Shown: positions 1-8,329 of the stretch, in pieces | Numbering within the stretch: the first letter of the stretch is position 1 | Layout of the letters: each line of letters begins with the position of its first letter | Assembly (NCBI GenBank): GCA_014763715.1 | Contig: JACXUV010000016.1 | Coordinates: 1 to 52,718, forward strand | Reading direction: 5' to 3' | DNA: 52,718 bases | Source: Rhodobacterales bacterium | GTDB taxonomy: Bacteria; Pseudomonadota; Alphaproteobacteria; Caulobacterales; Hyphomonadaceae | Program-made: the position numbers and the translations under genes | Notes under the pieces: model-generated | The model's database searches: none | Seen by the model: the letters and a program-made list of their open reading frames with translations, nothing else | What the model was told of the DNA's origin: nothing

Positions 1-992
1 ATCTGCTGGTGGGTCGTCGTCGCAAGGATCTTGATTGTCGAGGCCGCGTCACCCGGTGAGCCGCCCTGGGCAGCCGCCGAGAGGACGCGGAAAACTGTCA
101 TCTCCAGCCCGTCCACAGCCATCTCGGCTTCGGTGAGGCGCCGGGCAAAGCCGGCATCGTCGATCAGCCGCTCGCCGCAACCGTCCGGCGTGGCGCTGGC
201 CACCTCCCGCACATGGCGCAGCATGGCGCGCTTGCCGCCGATACGGGCATAGGAGGTCCGCTCGAAGCCCAGCAGGTATTGCGAATAGGTCCAGCCTTTT
301 CCGGCTTCGCCGATGCGGTTCTCCTCCGGCACTTTGACATCGTCGAACAGGACTTCGTTGAGGACGTGGTTGCCGTCGATCGTGATGATCGGTTTCACCG
401 TGACGCCCGGCGCATCGAGGGGGCAGCAGATGAAGCTGATGCCCTGTTGTTTCTTCTCTTCCTGCGAGGTGCGGGCGAGGAGGAAGATCCAGTCCGCATG
501 CTGGGCAGCGGAGGTCCAGATCTTGTGGCCGTTCAGCGTGTAGGTGCCATTGTCCAGCTTCGCGCTGAACTGGAGGGAGGCGAGGTCAGAGCCTGCGCCG
601 GGTTCGGAATAACCCTGCGCCCAGCCGACCGAACCGTCGCGGATGCCGGGCAGCCAGCGTTCCTTCTGGGCGTCCGAGCCGAACGTGTAGATCACCGGGC
701 CGACATAGATGACGCCCATGGGCGTGACCGTCGGCACGCCCGCGCGTTCAAGTTCCTCGTCGAAGACATATTGTTCCTCGATCCCCCAGCCGGGGCCGCC
801 ATATTCCTCCGGCCAGGCGGTGGCGAGCCAGCCTTTTTTGCCGAGGGCCATTTCGGAGCGGCGCACCTCCGCCGTCGTCAGCGGCAGGCCGGCCTTGTAC
901 TTGCGGATGATGTCTTCCGGGAATTCGGTTTCGAACCATGTCCGCACCTTGGCGCGGAAGGCTTCGATTTCAGGGCTGAAGGCCAGGTCCAT
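1..992 (-). CDS. acyl-CoA dehydrogenase, partial (C-terminus outside window)
   Basis: FAD-dependent acyl-CoA dehydrogenase, expected to catalyse alpha,beta-dehydrogenation of an acyl-CoA in the cytoplasm, as in beta-oxidation. About 330 N-terminal codons are present and read without a stop to the window edge. The translation starts MDLAFSPEIEAFR and contains the family's N-terminal helices, the mid-domain signature WAQGYSEPGAGSDLASL (flavin and substrate contact), the HKIWTSAAQ beta-strand segment and the start of the C-terminal helical domain (YSQYLLGFERTSYARIGG). The start is the only ATG that fits the family's N-terminus. It lies downstream of phyH on the same strand, but a hairpin at 1027-1057 separates them. 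Substrate chain length cannot be told from the sequence. Confidence 0.9.
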   Translation of the reverse strand, partial: MDLAFSPEIEAFRAKVRTWFETEFPEDIIRKYKAGLPLTTAEVRRSEMALGKKGWLATAWPEEYGGPGWGIEEQYVFDEELERAGVPTVTPMGVIYVGPVIYTFGSDAQKERWLPGIRDGSVGWAQGYSEPGAGSDLASLQFSAKLDNGTYTLNGHKIWTSAAQHADWIFLLARTSQEEKKQQGISFICCPLDAPGVTVKPIITIDGNHVLNEVLFDDVKVPEENRIGEAGKGWTYSQYLLGFERTSYARIGGKRAMLRHVREVASATPDGCGERLIDDAGFARRLTEAEMAVDGLEMTVFRVLSAAAQGGSPGDAASTIKILATTTHQQ

Positions 993-1026
993 CTTTGGCT
1001 CCAAGTCTTTCGTGCCCAAAAGCGTA

Positions 1027-1057
1027 GGGCAGGGCCTGCATGATGCAAGCCCTGCCC
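1027..1057 (-). terminator. hairpin terminator after phyH
   Basis: The 9-bp arms GGGCAGGGC and GCCCTGCCC enclose a second 5-bp pair TGCAT/ATGCA, with a single C-A mismatch between the two helices and a 1-base loop centre. Read on the minus strand the hairpin follows the phyH stop by about 33 bases and is followed by CTTTT, a short U-tract. The sequence supports a fairly strong terminator between phyH and the acyl-CoA dehydrogenase gene; the short U-run makes its efficiency uncertain. Confidence 0.6.
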
Positions 1058-1090
1058 CGACGTCGGTCAGACCCGACTAGTTTGTGGGTA

Positions 1091-1762
1091 TCAGGCCGGG
1101 AGCGCCCATTGGAGCGGAGGGGGCAGCGCCAGCCGATCGACGTAATCGATGCGGATCGCGCGGCGGCGTGAAGCTGCAGCCGAAGAGGCAGAGCGGTGAA
1201 GGGTCAGGGCCTTCACGACCAGCACGTCCCCGGGTGCGGCGATGCAATTCTCAATGGGCAGAGAGTTCGCGAGGCTGGATGCGTCGGAGGAGGAGACGAC
1301 CCCGGAGCGGTGTGAGCCGAGGGCCAGCTGGAGGCAGCCATTGGTCTCGTCGGCGGCATCCAGATGTACGCGAACAAAGACCATGTCCTGCAGAATTTCA
1401 GGTGGCGGCTCTACATGCCAGTAGCCATCTTTCGGCAGCCAGTTGCGGTAACCGGGCATATCGTGCCGCCCGGTCACGGCGATGACCCGGTCCTGGTGCC
1501 AGGGGACGGCCCAGTTGGTCTGAGGCGATTTGTCGAAGACCGCGAGACGCACTGGCGCCGGGGCCAGGCCCAACACTGCGGCGATATCGGAAACGGGGTT
1601 GGGGCCGGCAAAATAATGAGCGGCCTCGGAGTCCGTGGCCGGACGGTCGCCCGCCCGGCCATCAGCTGGGAAACTCTTCGCTAGGCGTTCGAGGTCGGCC
1701 GGGGGAACCGCATTGCGGAACCAGGCCCGGCCGTTTGTTTCGAAGTCCGTGTGTGCGAACAT
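1091..1762 (-). CDS. phytanoyl-CoA dioxygenase (PhyH) family protein
   Basis: Non-heme Fe(II)/2-oxoglutarate-dependent oxygenase of the PhyH family, 223 aa. The facial triad is visible: His89-x-Asp91 in WHQDRV and the distal His189 in LTLHRS, followed by an Arg-rich strand (RRRAIRIDY, about 199-207) that normally binds the 2-oxoglutarate carboxylate. The segment NGCLQLALGSHRSG before the distal His is also typical of the fold. The ATG at 1762 gives the expected N-terminus; longer readings run into the upstream gene. It starts 7 bases after the stop of the DUF885 gene, so the two are probably cotranscribed. The substrate is unknown; bacterial PhyH proteins act on varied small molecules. Confidence 0.82.
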   Translation of the reverse strand: MFAHTDFETNGRAWFRNAVPPADLERLAKSFPADGRAGDRPATDSEAAHYFAGPNPVSDIAAVLGLAPAPVRLAVFDKSPQTNWAVPWHQDRVIAVTGRHDMPGYRNWLPKDGYWHVEPPPEILQDMVFVRVHLDAADETNGCLQLALGSHRSGVVSSSDASSLANSLPIENCIAAPGDVLVVKALTLHRSASSAAASRRRAIRIDYVDRLALPPPLQWALPA

Positions 1763-1769
1763 AGCGGCC

Positions 1770-3647
1770 TTAGGCGGCCTTCTGTTCCTCGATCCACTGG
1801 TCGACGCGGCGCTCCAGCAGGTCGAGCGGCATGGCGCCCCCGCCGAGCACGGTGTCGTGGAAGCCGCGGATGTCGAACTTGTCGCCAAGCTCTTCTTCCG
1901 CATGCTTGCGCAGTTGCTGGATCTTCATCATGCCGACCTTGTAGGCCGTCGCCTGGCCCGGCATCACGATGTAGCGCTGGACTTCCGAACGGGCCTGCGC
2001 CTCGGTGATGGCGGAATTGTCCAGGAAGTACTGGACGGCCTGTTCCTCGGTCCAGCCCTTGGAGTGCAGGCCGGTGTCGAGGACGAGGCGCACGGCGCGC
2101 CAGAGTTCGGAGCCGAGGCGGCCGAAGTCGGAATAGGGGTCCTCATAGGTGCCCGGGAATTCCTTGGCGAGCCATTCGGAATAGAGGCCCCAACCTTCGG
2201 CATAGGCAGTGAAGTTGATCTGGGTCCGGAATTTCGGCACGCCGGTCAGCTCCTGCGCGATCGAGATCTGCATGTGGTGGCCGGGGATGCCCTCATGATA
2301 GGCGATCACTTCCAGCTCGCCCTTCGGCATGGCTTTCATGTCGGAGAGGTGGGCGTAATAGGTGCCGGGGCGCGAGCCGTCCGGCGTGCCCGGGAAGTAG
2401 TGCTGGGCGGCGCCCGGCTGTTCGCGGAAGGCTTCGACGCGCTTCACGACGAGGTCTGCCTTGGGCAGGATGCCAAAGAATTCCGGCAGCTTGGCCTTGA
2501 TGTTCTCGATCTTCGCCGTGGCGTCGTCGATATAGGCCTGGCGTCCCTCATCCGTGTCCGGATAGTAGAAGCGCGGGTCGTCCTTGGAATCGCGCTGGAA
2601 GGTGAAGAATTCCTGCAGCGTGCCCTCGAAGCCGACCTGGTCCTTGATGGCTTCCATTTCCTTGTGCAGGCGCTCCACTTCGGCAAGGCCGATCTCGTGG
2701 ATCTCGTCTGCGGTCATCGACGTGGTCGTGTTGTTGGCGAGGCGCTCATTGTAATAGGCCGCGCCGTCCGGCTGCAGGAAGGCGCCCACGGCCTGCGAGG
2801 AATCCGGCGAGTTCGCCATGTCTTCAGTCGCGAAGGCGATGATGTTCTCGAATGCCGTCTTGAACACGCCCGTCATGGCGTCGGTGGCATCGGCGAGGAT
2901 CGCGTCGGACTCGTCCTGCGTCAGCTTGCCGTCGGCGACGAGGGTTGCCAGTTCGGACTTCACGTCAGCCATCAGGGCGCTGTCTTCGCCATCGGTGAAC
3001 GGCGCGCCGGTGATGACTTTCTTCGACTGGTCGATGACGCCTTCATAAGCGAATTTCGGGGCGTGCGTGCCGTGTTCGGCATTCTCGCGGGCCACATCGG
3101 TTGCCTGGTCGAGGGCGCGGGCGGTTTCGCGGATCCGCGAAACATAGGCGCGCATGTCGTCGGCATTCTCGACATTGTGGAAGCTGATCAGGAATTGCGG
3201 CATGAAGCCCTGCGGGCCGTTCATCTGATCATAGACGAAGCCGTTATAGCGGTACTTCGCAGCTTCGGCGGCCTGGTTGTACTGGTATTCGAAAAGGTCC
3301 CAGGACAGTTTGTCGGCGTCCGACAGGTCGTCATAGTTGAACTTCGCCTTAATGTCCTCGACGGCGGCCTTCTGGCGGGCCAGATTGTCATCGGCGCAGG
3401 CGCGGGAGAAACAGTCGATCTTGTCGTTGAGATCCTTCCGGCCGAGGAAGGTCATCATGATCGGACTTTCCTGCAGCGCCTCCTCGAACTTCACATCGAA
3501 CCAGTCGTTCAGCTCCTTGCTGATCTCGGCTTTCTGGTCGGCGGTCAGCTCGGTCGCGGCGGCGGGCGGGGCAGTCTTTTCGGCCGGCTGTCCGCAGGCG
3601 GCGAGAGCGAAGGCCAGCGCGAGCGCTGACACGGCAGGTTTGATCAT
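1770..3647 (-). CDS. DUF885 family metallopeptidase lipoprotein
   Basis: Exported DUF885 protein of 625 aa. The N-terminus MIKPAVSALALAFALAACGQ is a lipoprotein signal with lipobox LAAC (Cys18), so it should be anchored to the outer or inner membrane facing the periplasm. The HEGIPGHH motif at residues 451-458 matches the zinc-binding HExxxGHH signature of this family, which is related to M32/M3-like gluzincins. The downstream ELWRAVRLVLDTGLHSKGW segment holds the expected third-ligand region. Full length for the family. It is the first gene of a two-gene unit with phyH, transcribed divergently from hemC, and has a good candidate promoter (3689-3717) and a GGAGA ribosome site. The physiological peptide substrate is not known. 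Confidence 0.88.
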   Translation of the reverse strand: MIKPAVSALALAFALAACGQPAEKTAPPAAATELTADQKAEISKELNDWFDVKFEEALQESPIMMTFLGRKDLNDKIDCFSRACADDNLARQKAAVEDIKAKFNYDDLSDADKLSWDLFEYQYNQAAEAAKYRYNGFVYDQMNGPQGFMPQFLISFHNVENADDMRAYVSRIRETARALDQATDVARENAEHGTHAPKFAYEGVIDQSKKVITGAPFTDGEDSALMADVKSELATLVADGKLTQDESDAILADATDAMTGVFKTAFENIIAFATEDMANSPDSSQAVGAFLQPDGAAYYNERLANNTTTSMTADEIHEIGLAEVERLHKEMEAIKDQVGFEGTLQEFFTFQRDSKDDPRFYYPDTDEGRQAYIDDATAKIENIKAKLPEFFGILPKADLVVKRVEAFREQPGAAQHYFPGTPDGSRPGTYYAHLSDMKAMPKGELEVIAYHEGIPGHHMQISIAQELTGVPKFRTQINFTAYAEGWGLYSEWLAKEFPGTYEDPYSDFGRLGSELWRAVRLVLDTGLHSKGWTEEQAVQYFLDNSAITEAQARSEVQRYIVMPGQATAYKVGMMKIQQLRKHAEEELGDKFDIRGFHDTVLGGGAMPLDLLERRVDQWIEEQKAA

Positions 3648-3688
3648 GGAAGTCTCCGAACAGGAATTTCTCGATAAACGATAAGGCG

Positions 3689-3717
3689 TCGTAGCGCTTT
3701 CCGCGGCGCTCTGTCAA
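3689..3717 (-). promoter_or_regulatory. candidate sigma-70-type promoter of the DUF885 gene
   Basis: On the minus strand a perfect TTGACA -35 box (3712-3717) is followed after 17 bases by CTACGA (3689-3694) as -10. The predicted transcript starts about 35 bases before the ATG at 3647. The -10 is imperfect, but the -35 and spacing are ideal. Confidence 0.5.
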
Positions 3718-3752
3718 TTGGCAAGCGGCACGCCCGGCGCTAGGGGAAGGTG

Positions 3753-4709
3753 ATGACTGAAACAAATACCCCCAGAACGCTTCGGATCGGTACGCGTGGT
3801 TCACCACTGGCCCTGATTCAGGCAAATCAGATCGCTGCCGGGATCGAGGCAGCTTCCGGCGGCGCCATGAAGGGCGAGATCGTCACCTTCACCACGTCCG
3901 GCGACCAGCTGACCACCGAGCGGCTGATCAATTCCGGCGGCAAGGGCCTGTTCACCCGAGAACTGGACGCGGCGCTGACGCGTGGCGAAGTGGACCTGAC
4001 GGTTCACAGCCTGAAGGACGTGCCGTCCGTGCTTGAGGCCGGGCAAGTGTTCGCGGCTTTTCCGGAACGTGAGGACCCGCGCGAGGGCTTCCTCTCTCCC
4101 AAGGCAAAAAGCCTGATGGACCTGCCGGAAGCCGCGAAGGTGGGCACGGCCTCCCTGCGCCGCGAAGCGCAGACGCGCGCCCTACGGCCGGACCTTGAGA
4201 TCGTCACCTTCCGCGGCAATGTCGCCACCCGGATGCGCAAGCTGGAAGAGGGGCAGGCGGACGCCACCTATCTGGCCATGGCCGGGCTGACGCGCCTTGG
4301 CCAGCAGGCGGTGGCAAACCCGATCCCGCTGACCGAGATGCTGCCTGCCGCCGCGCAGGGCATTATCGGCGTGGTGATGCGCGAGGATGCGGATGCTGAC
4401 GTGGCTGCCGTGCTGCACAGCCTGAACCATGTGCCGACGGCCGCGGCTGCGATCATCGAACGGGCCTTCCTGCTGGCGCTGGACGGGTCGTGCCGCACGC
4501 CGATCGCCGCGCACACGTTCGACAAGGGCGAAGAATGGCATCTTGTCGGAGAAGTGCTGGCCATGGATGGCAGCGCCCGCTGGCGCGCCGAAGGCACCTG
4601 CCGGAAGGGCGCGAGCGAAGTGCAGCTGGAAGCCCTCGGCAAGACCATCGCCAATGATGTCCGCCAGCTGGCGGGCGGCGAATTGCCTGCCTTCCAGGGG
4701 GATTGGTGA
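3753..4709 (+). CDS. hemC: hydroxymethylbilane synthase (porphobilinogen deaminase)
   Basis: Cytoplasmic enzyme that condenses four porphobilinogen units into hydroxymethylbilane in tetrapyrrole synthesis; 318 aa, normal length. Visible family motifs are [12 protein letters not shown] near the N-terminus, TSGD, the substrate-binding run [18 protein letters not shown] and [11 protein letters not shown], and Cys247 in [12 protein letters not shown], which carries the dipyrromethane cofactor. The ATG at 3753 is preferred over the GTG immediately before it because AGGGGA lies five bases upstream of the ATG. It is the first gene of an overlapping operon with hemD, a Mic60-like gene and hemY. Confidence 0.97.
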   Translation: MTETNTPRTLRIGTRGSPLALIQANQIAAGIEAASGGAMKGEIVTFTTSGDQLTTERLINSGGKGLFTRELDAALTRGEVDLTVHSLKDVPSVLEAGQVFAAFPEREDPREGFLSPKAKSLMDLPEAAKVGTASLRREAQTRALRPDLEIVTFRGNVATRMRKLEEGQADATYLAMAGLTRLGQQAVANPIPLTEMLPAAAQGIIGVVMREDADADVAAVLHSLNHVPTAAAAIIERAFLLALDGSCRTPIAAHTFDKGEEWHLVGEVLAMDGSARWRAEGTCRKGASEVQLEALGKTIANDVRQLAGGELPAFQGDW

Positions 4710-5410
4710 GCCTTCCGGTCATCGTGACCCGCGCCGAGCCCGGCGCATCCGAAACCATGGCCCGGCTGAAGGCGATGGGCCTTCACGCGATAGCGGCGCC
4801 GATGCTGGCGCTGGCGCCGCTGGACGTGGCCCTGCCGGATCTGTCGGGCGTGCAGCATCTCGTCTTCACCAGCGCCAATGGCGTGCGCTTCCTGGCCGGG
4901 GCGAGCAGCCTGCGCAGCGCGAAGGCCTGGTGTGTCGGCCCCTCCACGGCAGAGGCGGCGCGCGAGGCCGGCTTTGCCGATGTGCATGAAGGCGCGGGCG
5001 ATGCGGTGGATCTGGCGGCAGACCTGCTGGCGGGCCTGCCGGAAGGCACCGGAGGCGTGATGCATGTGGCAAACGAGGCCGCCGCCGGAGACCTTGTGGC
5101 CCGGCTGAAGGCTGGCGGTATTCCGGCGGATTTCCTGGCCCTTTACGAAACCCGCCCCGCCGATGAGCTGCCGCCCGACGTGGAGGCGATGCTGGCCGCA
5201 GGGCCTGCCTGTGTGCTGGTGCATTCGGCCAAGGCGGCCGCGGCCTTCGCCTGGGCGGCCGGGGCGCTGGACCAGGCGATCATCGTGGCGATCTCCGAGG
5301 CGGCAGCCCGCCCGCTGCTGGGCAGGGAGGTGGCCGCGATCCATATTGCCGACGCGCCGAACGAGACGGCACTGCTTGCCACGCTCGCCGCTGTGGCCGG
5401 TGGCCTTTAA
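4706..5410 (+). CDS. hemD: uroporphyrinogen-III synthase
   Basis: Converts hydroxymethylbilane to uroporphyrinogen III by ring D inversion and closure. 234 aa. Sequence conservation is low in this family, as usual, but [18 protein letters not shown] at the N-terminus, [12 protein letters not shown], and the C-terminal [13 protein letters not shown] segment fit the two-domain HemD fold. The start is GTG at 4706, whose GTGA overlaps the hemC stop, with AGGGGG 4-9 bases upstream; a TTG one codon earlier is less likely. Position directly after hemC strongly supports the call. Confidence 0.9.
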   Translation: MSLPVIVTRAEPGASETMARLKAMGLHAIAAPMLALAPLDVALPDLSGVQHLVFTSANGVRFLAGASSLRSAKAWCVGPSTAEAAREAGFADVHEGAGDAVDLAADLLAGLPEGTGGVMHVANEAAAGDLVARLKAGGIPADFLALYETRPADELPPDVEAMLAAGPACVLVHSAKAAAAFAWAAGALDQAIIVAISEAAARPLLGREVAAIHIADAPNETALLATLAAVAGGL

Positions 5411-5458
5411 GCCGTCGGAATCCTGTGCGAGTGTGGGCAGGTTGAAACCGGATTCGAG

Positions 5459-6619
5459 ATGACAGACGATTCTATCCCCGAAAGCTCCGTCGACCCGGCC
5501 CAGCCGATCGACGCGGATTTTGAACCGGCCCCGGAGGAGTCGAAAGCTGCCAGGAAGACTGGCGGTCCCGGCTGGCTGGGCGCTGGTGTGATGAGCCTGA
5601 TGGCGGCCGGTCTCGGCGGCGCGATCGGTATCGGCGCGCACATCGTCATGCCGAGCGGGCTCGGGAATGCGAGCGAGGAAGTCTCCGCCCTGAACGACCG
5701 GGTCGGCAAGCTGGAACAGGCGGGGCCCGATGATCGTGCGGCCCTGAAGGCCGGGATCGACGCGCTGGCCAACCGGATCGACAATCTGCCTGCCACAAGC
5801 GGTAGCGTCCCGGTGGACCTGTCAGGCATTGAAGCACGTCTTGGGGCGCTGGAATCGGTCGATATGGGCGAGATGGTTGCGCCGGAGGAACTGGCCCGCG
5901 CGCTTGCCGCTTTGTCTGACCGGATTGCGGCGCTTGAGGCGCGGCCCCTGCCGGTGGATGTCAGCCCCCGGGTTGAGGCGCTGGAGCGGGATCTCACCAC
6001 TTTGCGGGATTCGACGCTGGAACAGACCAAACAGGGCCGCTCCCTCGCCGACATGCTGGCCCGTGTGCAGACCGAGCAGAGCGATGCGCGGGCGGCTGCG
6101 GCCTCTGCCAGCTCTGTTGCCGAGGCGGCGCTTGCCCTTTCCGCCATCGAGGCGGCCTCGCGCCGGGGGGAGCCGTTTGAGGCTGACTATCGCGCCCTGC
6201 GTTCGGCCCTGCCGGGTGTGGACGATGTGCGTGCCCTCGGGCCGCTGGCACCGACAGGTGCGCCGACCCTGGCGGAGCTGAAGGATGCCTTCGGCGCGTC
6301 GGCAGATGCGGCCCGCCGCACGGTGCCGACGGAAGAGTCCGGGCGTTGGGGCTGGATCAACAAATTCTTCGGCGGCGCGGTGACCGTGCGCAAGGCGGAC
6401 GGCACGGATGCCGACCCGTTCGCGCTGATCTCGCGCGCCGGAGAGGCCCTTGAAAAGGGTGACCTTGAAGACGCCGTGGCGTATACAGCCCGGCTCGATG
6501 GACCACCGGGCACGGCAATGTCCGGATGGACCGAAGATGCGAAACGGCGCATCACTCTGGAAACTTCGCTGGAGGCCGTGCGCCTCGCCCTGGCGGATGG
6601 GGGCGCCAAGACACCATGA
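5459..6619 (+). CDS. Mic60/mitofilin-like membrane protein (COG4223 type) of the heme operon
   Basis: 386-aa single-pass membrane protein. An acidic cytoplasmic tail of about 38 residues is followed by one Gly/Ala-rich transmembrane segment (about 39-64), a long periplasmic region predicted as coiled coil (about 75-235, with heptad-like ALNDRVGKLEQ, LANRIDNL, ALSDRIAALE) and a C-terminal helical domain (AGEALEKGDLEDAVAYTARLDG) resembling the mitofilin signature region. In Alphaproteobacteria this type of protein is encoded between hemD and hemY and is regarded as the bacterial counterpart of the MICOS subunit Mic60, shaping intracytoplasmic or inner membranes. It lies 48 bases after hemD and overlaps hemY by ATGA. 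Assignment rests on context and architecture. Confidence 0.75.
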   Translation: MTDDSIPESSVDPAQPIDADFEPAPEESKAARKTGGPGWLGAGVMSLMAAGLGGAIGIGAHIVMPSGLGNASEEVSALNDRVGKLEQAGPDDRAALKAGIDALANRIDNLPATSGSVPVDLSGIEARLGALESVDMGEMVAPEELARALAALSDRIAALEARPLPVDVSPRVEALERDLTTLRDSTLEQTKQGRSLADMLARVQTEQSDARAAAASASSVAEAALALSAIEAASRRGEPFEADYRALRSALPGVDDVRALGPLAPTGAPTLAELKDAFGASADAARRTVPTEESGRWGWINKFFGGAVTVRKADGTDADPFALISRAGEALEKGDLEDAVAYTARLDGPPGTAMSGWTEDAKRRITLETSLEAVRLALADGGAKTP

Positions 6620-8055
6620 ACCGGATCATCGTGTTTCTCGTGCTTCTGATCGTGCTGATCGCGGCGCTCGCCTTCGGCTGGTGGGCCTATACGCTGCCCG
6701 GCAAGGTGACTGTGCCGATCGGGGCGGAAGAGATTTCCATCAAGTCCGGCGCGGCTGTGGCGCTGGTGCTGGCCCTGTCGGGCCTGATGGCGGCGGCCTG
6801 GTGGATCCTGTCCGGCATCTTCGTGCTGCCGGGGCGGATTGCCCGCTCGCGCCGCCGGTCGAAATCGCGCAAGGCGAATGCCGCGCTGACCGAGGGCCTG
6901 CTGGCGGCTGAGGCGGGGGACGCCGATGCGGCGCTGAAGCTTGCCCGCAAGGCCGCCAAGCATGCCGAGGATGAGCGGTTGAAACTGCTGCTGGAGGCCC
7001 GCGCCGCTGAGGCGAACGATGACTGGGCCGGGGCCGAACGTGCCTGGAGCCAGCTGACACGCCTGCCAGGCGGTCAGCTTGCAGGCCTGCGCGGGTCTGC
7101 CATGGCGGCCTCCGAACGCGGCGACCAGCTGACGGCGGAGACCCGTGCGCGTGAAGCGCTGAGCCTCAAATCCTCCGCCGACTGGCCGTTCAATTCCCTG
7201 TTCGACCTGCAGGTCTCGAAAGGGGAGTGGGAAAAGGCGCTCGACACGCTGGTGACCGGCGAGAAGCGCGGCCTGATCAAGGGCGACAGCCTGCGCCGCC
7301 GCCGTGCCGTGCTGCTGACGGCGTATGCAGTTGGTTTGCCGCATGACCGCAAGACTGACGCGCAGAAGGCGCTTGCCGAAGCGATCCGGTCTGCACCGGG
7401 CTTCCCGCCGGCTGCGTTCCATGGTGCCAAGGCGCTGATGGTGGACGGCAAGGCCAAGGCCGCGCAGGGCGTGCTGGAACTGGGCTGGAAGGCCCGTCCG
7501 CACCCGGCGCTGGCGCAGCTGTCGCGCCGCCTCGTGCCGCAGGACACACAGGCGAATATCGCCGCTCGCCTGCAGGCGCTGATCGCAGCCCATCCGAACC
7601 ACCGTGAAAGCAAGATCCTGATGGCGGAAATCGCCATGGACAAGGCCGACTGGGTGGGCGCAATCCGCTCCCTCGCGCTGCTGGTGGAAGAGAACCCGAC
7701 CGCGCGGCTCTGCCTGCTGATGGAGCGGGCGCTGAGAGGTTATGGCGACCAGTCGGAGGCCACCCGCTGGGGCCGTATGGCAGTCTCCGCCTCGCGGGAA
7801 CCGGACTGGTCGGACATTGATCCGAAGGGCAATGCCTTCGATTTCGACAAGCAGGGCTGGTCTCGTCTCGTCTATGCCTTCGGCGATGTCGGGGACCTGG
7901 TGCACCCGCGTTACGAATCCTATGGGCGGGAGCTGGAAGCGGGCCGTGTGCCGGCGCTGCCGGGCCCGGAAACCGAACAATCCGTGCCCGAGGCCCCGAA
8001 GGCACCGGACCGTCCGCTCAGCCCGCCGCTGGACTACGCTCCCGACGAAGACTGA
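6616..8055 (+). CDS. hemY: HemY-type TPR membrane protein
   Basis: 479-aa inner-membrane protein of the proteobacterial HemY (tetratricopeptide) family, which accompanies heme genes but is not the protoporphyrinogen oxidase of Gram-positives. Two hydrophobic segments (about 4-23 and 42-67) anchor the N-terminus. The rest is made of TPR-like helical repeats rich in Ala, such as DADAALKLARKAAKHAEDERLKLLLEARAAE split over residues about 98-128, and ends in a Pro-rich tail. The ATG at 6616 overlaps the preceding stop (ATGA) and is the only start that keeps the membrane anchor at the N-terminus. Its exact role in heme or membrane homeostasis is not established. Confidence 0.85.
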   Translation: MNRIIVFLVLLIVLIAALAFGWWAYTLPGKVTVPIGAEEISIKSGAAVALVLALSGLMAAAWWILSGIFVLPGRIARSRRRSKSRKANAALTEGLLAAEAGDADAALKLARKAAKHAEDERLKLLLEARAAEANDDWAGAERAWSQLTRLPGGQLAGLRGSAMAASERGDQLTAETRAREALSLKSSADWPFNSLFDLQVSKGEWEKALDTLVTGEKRGLIKGDSLRRRRAVLLTAYAVGLPHDRKTDAQKALAEAIRSAPGFPPAAFHGAKALMVDGKAKAAQGVLELGWKARPHPALAQLSRRLVPQDTQANIAARLQALIAAHPNHRESKILMAEIAMDKADWVGAIRSLALLVEENPTARLCLLMERALRGYGDQSEATRWGRMAVSASREPDWSDIDPKGNAFDFDKQGWSRLVYAFGDVGDLVHPRYESYGRELEAGRVPALPGPETEQSVPEAPKAPDRPLSPPLDYAPDED

Positions 8056-8096
8056 GCGCGCCTGCCGCCCCGCTGAACAGGGGTGGCAAAAGCGTC

Positions 8097-8125
8097 TTGC
8101 CGAACAGGTCATCTGCCGGTATGAG
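8097..8125 (+). promoter_or_regulatory. candidate promoter of tRNA-Thr
   Basis: TTGCCG (8097-8102) and TATGAG (8120-8125) are separated by 17 bases and end 22 bases before the mature tRNA 5' end, the normal geometry for a stand-alone tRNA promoter. Confidence 0.5.
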
Positions 8126-8147
8126 GCGGGCCTTCGGAATGGTCTTG

Positions 8148-8223
8148 GCCGCTATAGCTCAGCTGGTAGAGCATCGCATTCGTAATGCGGGGGTCAGGTG
8201 TTCAAGTCACCTTAGCGGCACCA
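8148..8223 (+). tRNA. tRNA-Thr (anticodon CGT)
   Basis: Full cloverleaf of 76 nt: acceptor GCCGCTA pairs with TAGCGGC, D-arm GCTC/GAGC, anticodon stem TCGCA/TGCGG with loop TTCGTAA giving anticodon CGT (reads ACG), T-arm AGGTG/CACCT with loop TTCAAGT, discriminator A and an encoded CCA. A T-rich stretch (TCTTTTCTCTGGTTTTTT) follows and may end transcription. Confidence 0.96.
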
Positions 8224-8329
8224 TTCTCTTTTCTCTGGTTTTTTCGTCTGATCCGCTTGCCGCCCTGTCCGGGCCGCAGCTAGGTTCCGTCCGGCTCACG
8301 TGATGTTCGGGACAGAGGAAAACCACAAC

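Noticed and set aside
1635-3629. A 664-codon plus-strand frame opposite the DUF885 gene
   Set aside because: It mirrors the DUF885 coding strand, as expected in GC-rich DNA, and its composition (many His, Val, Gly) is that of an antisense shadow.
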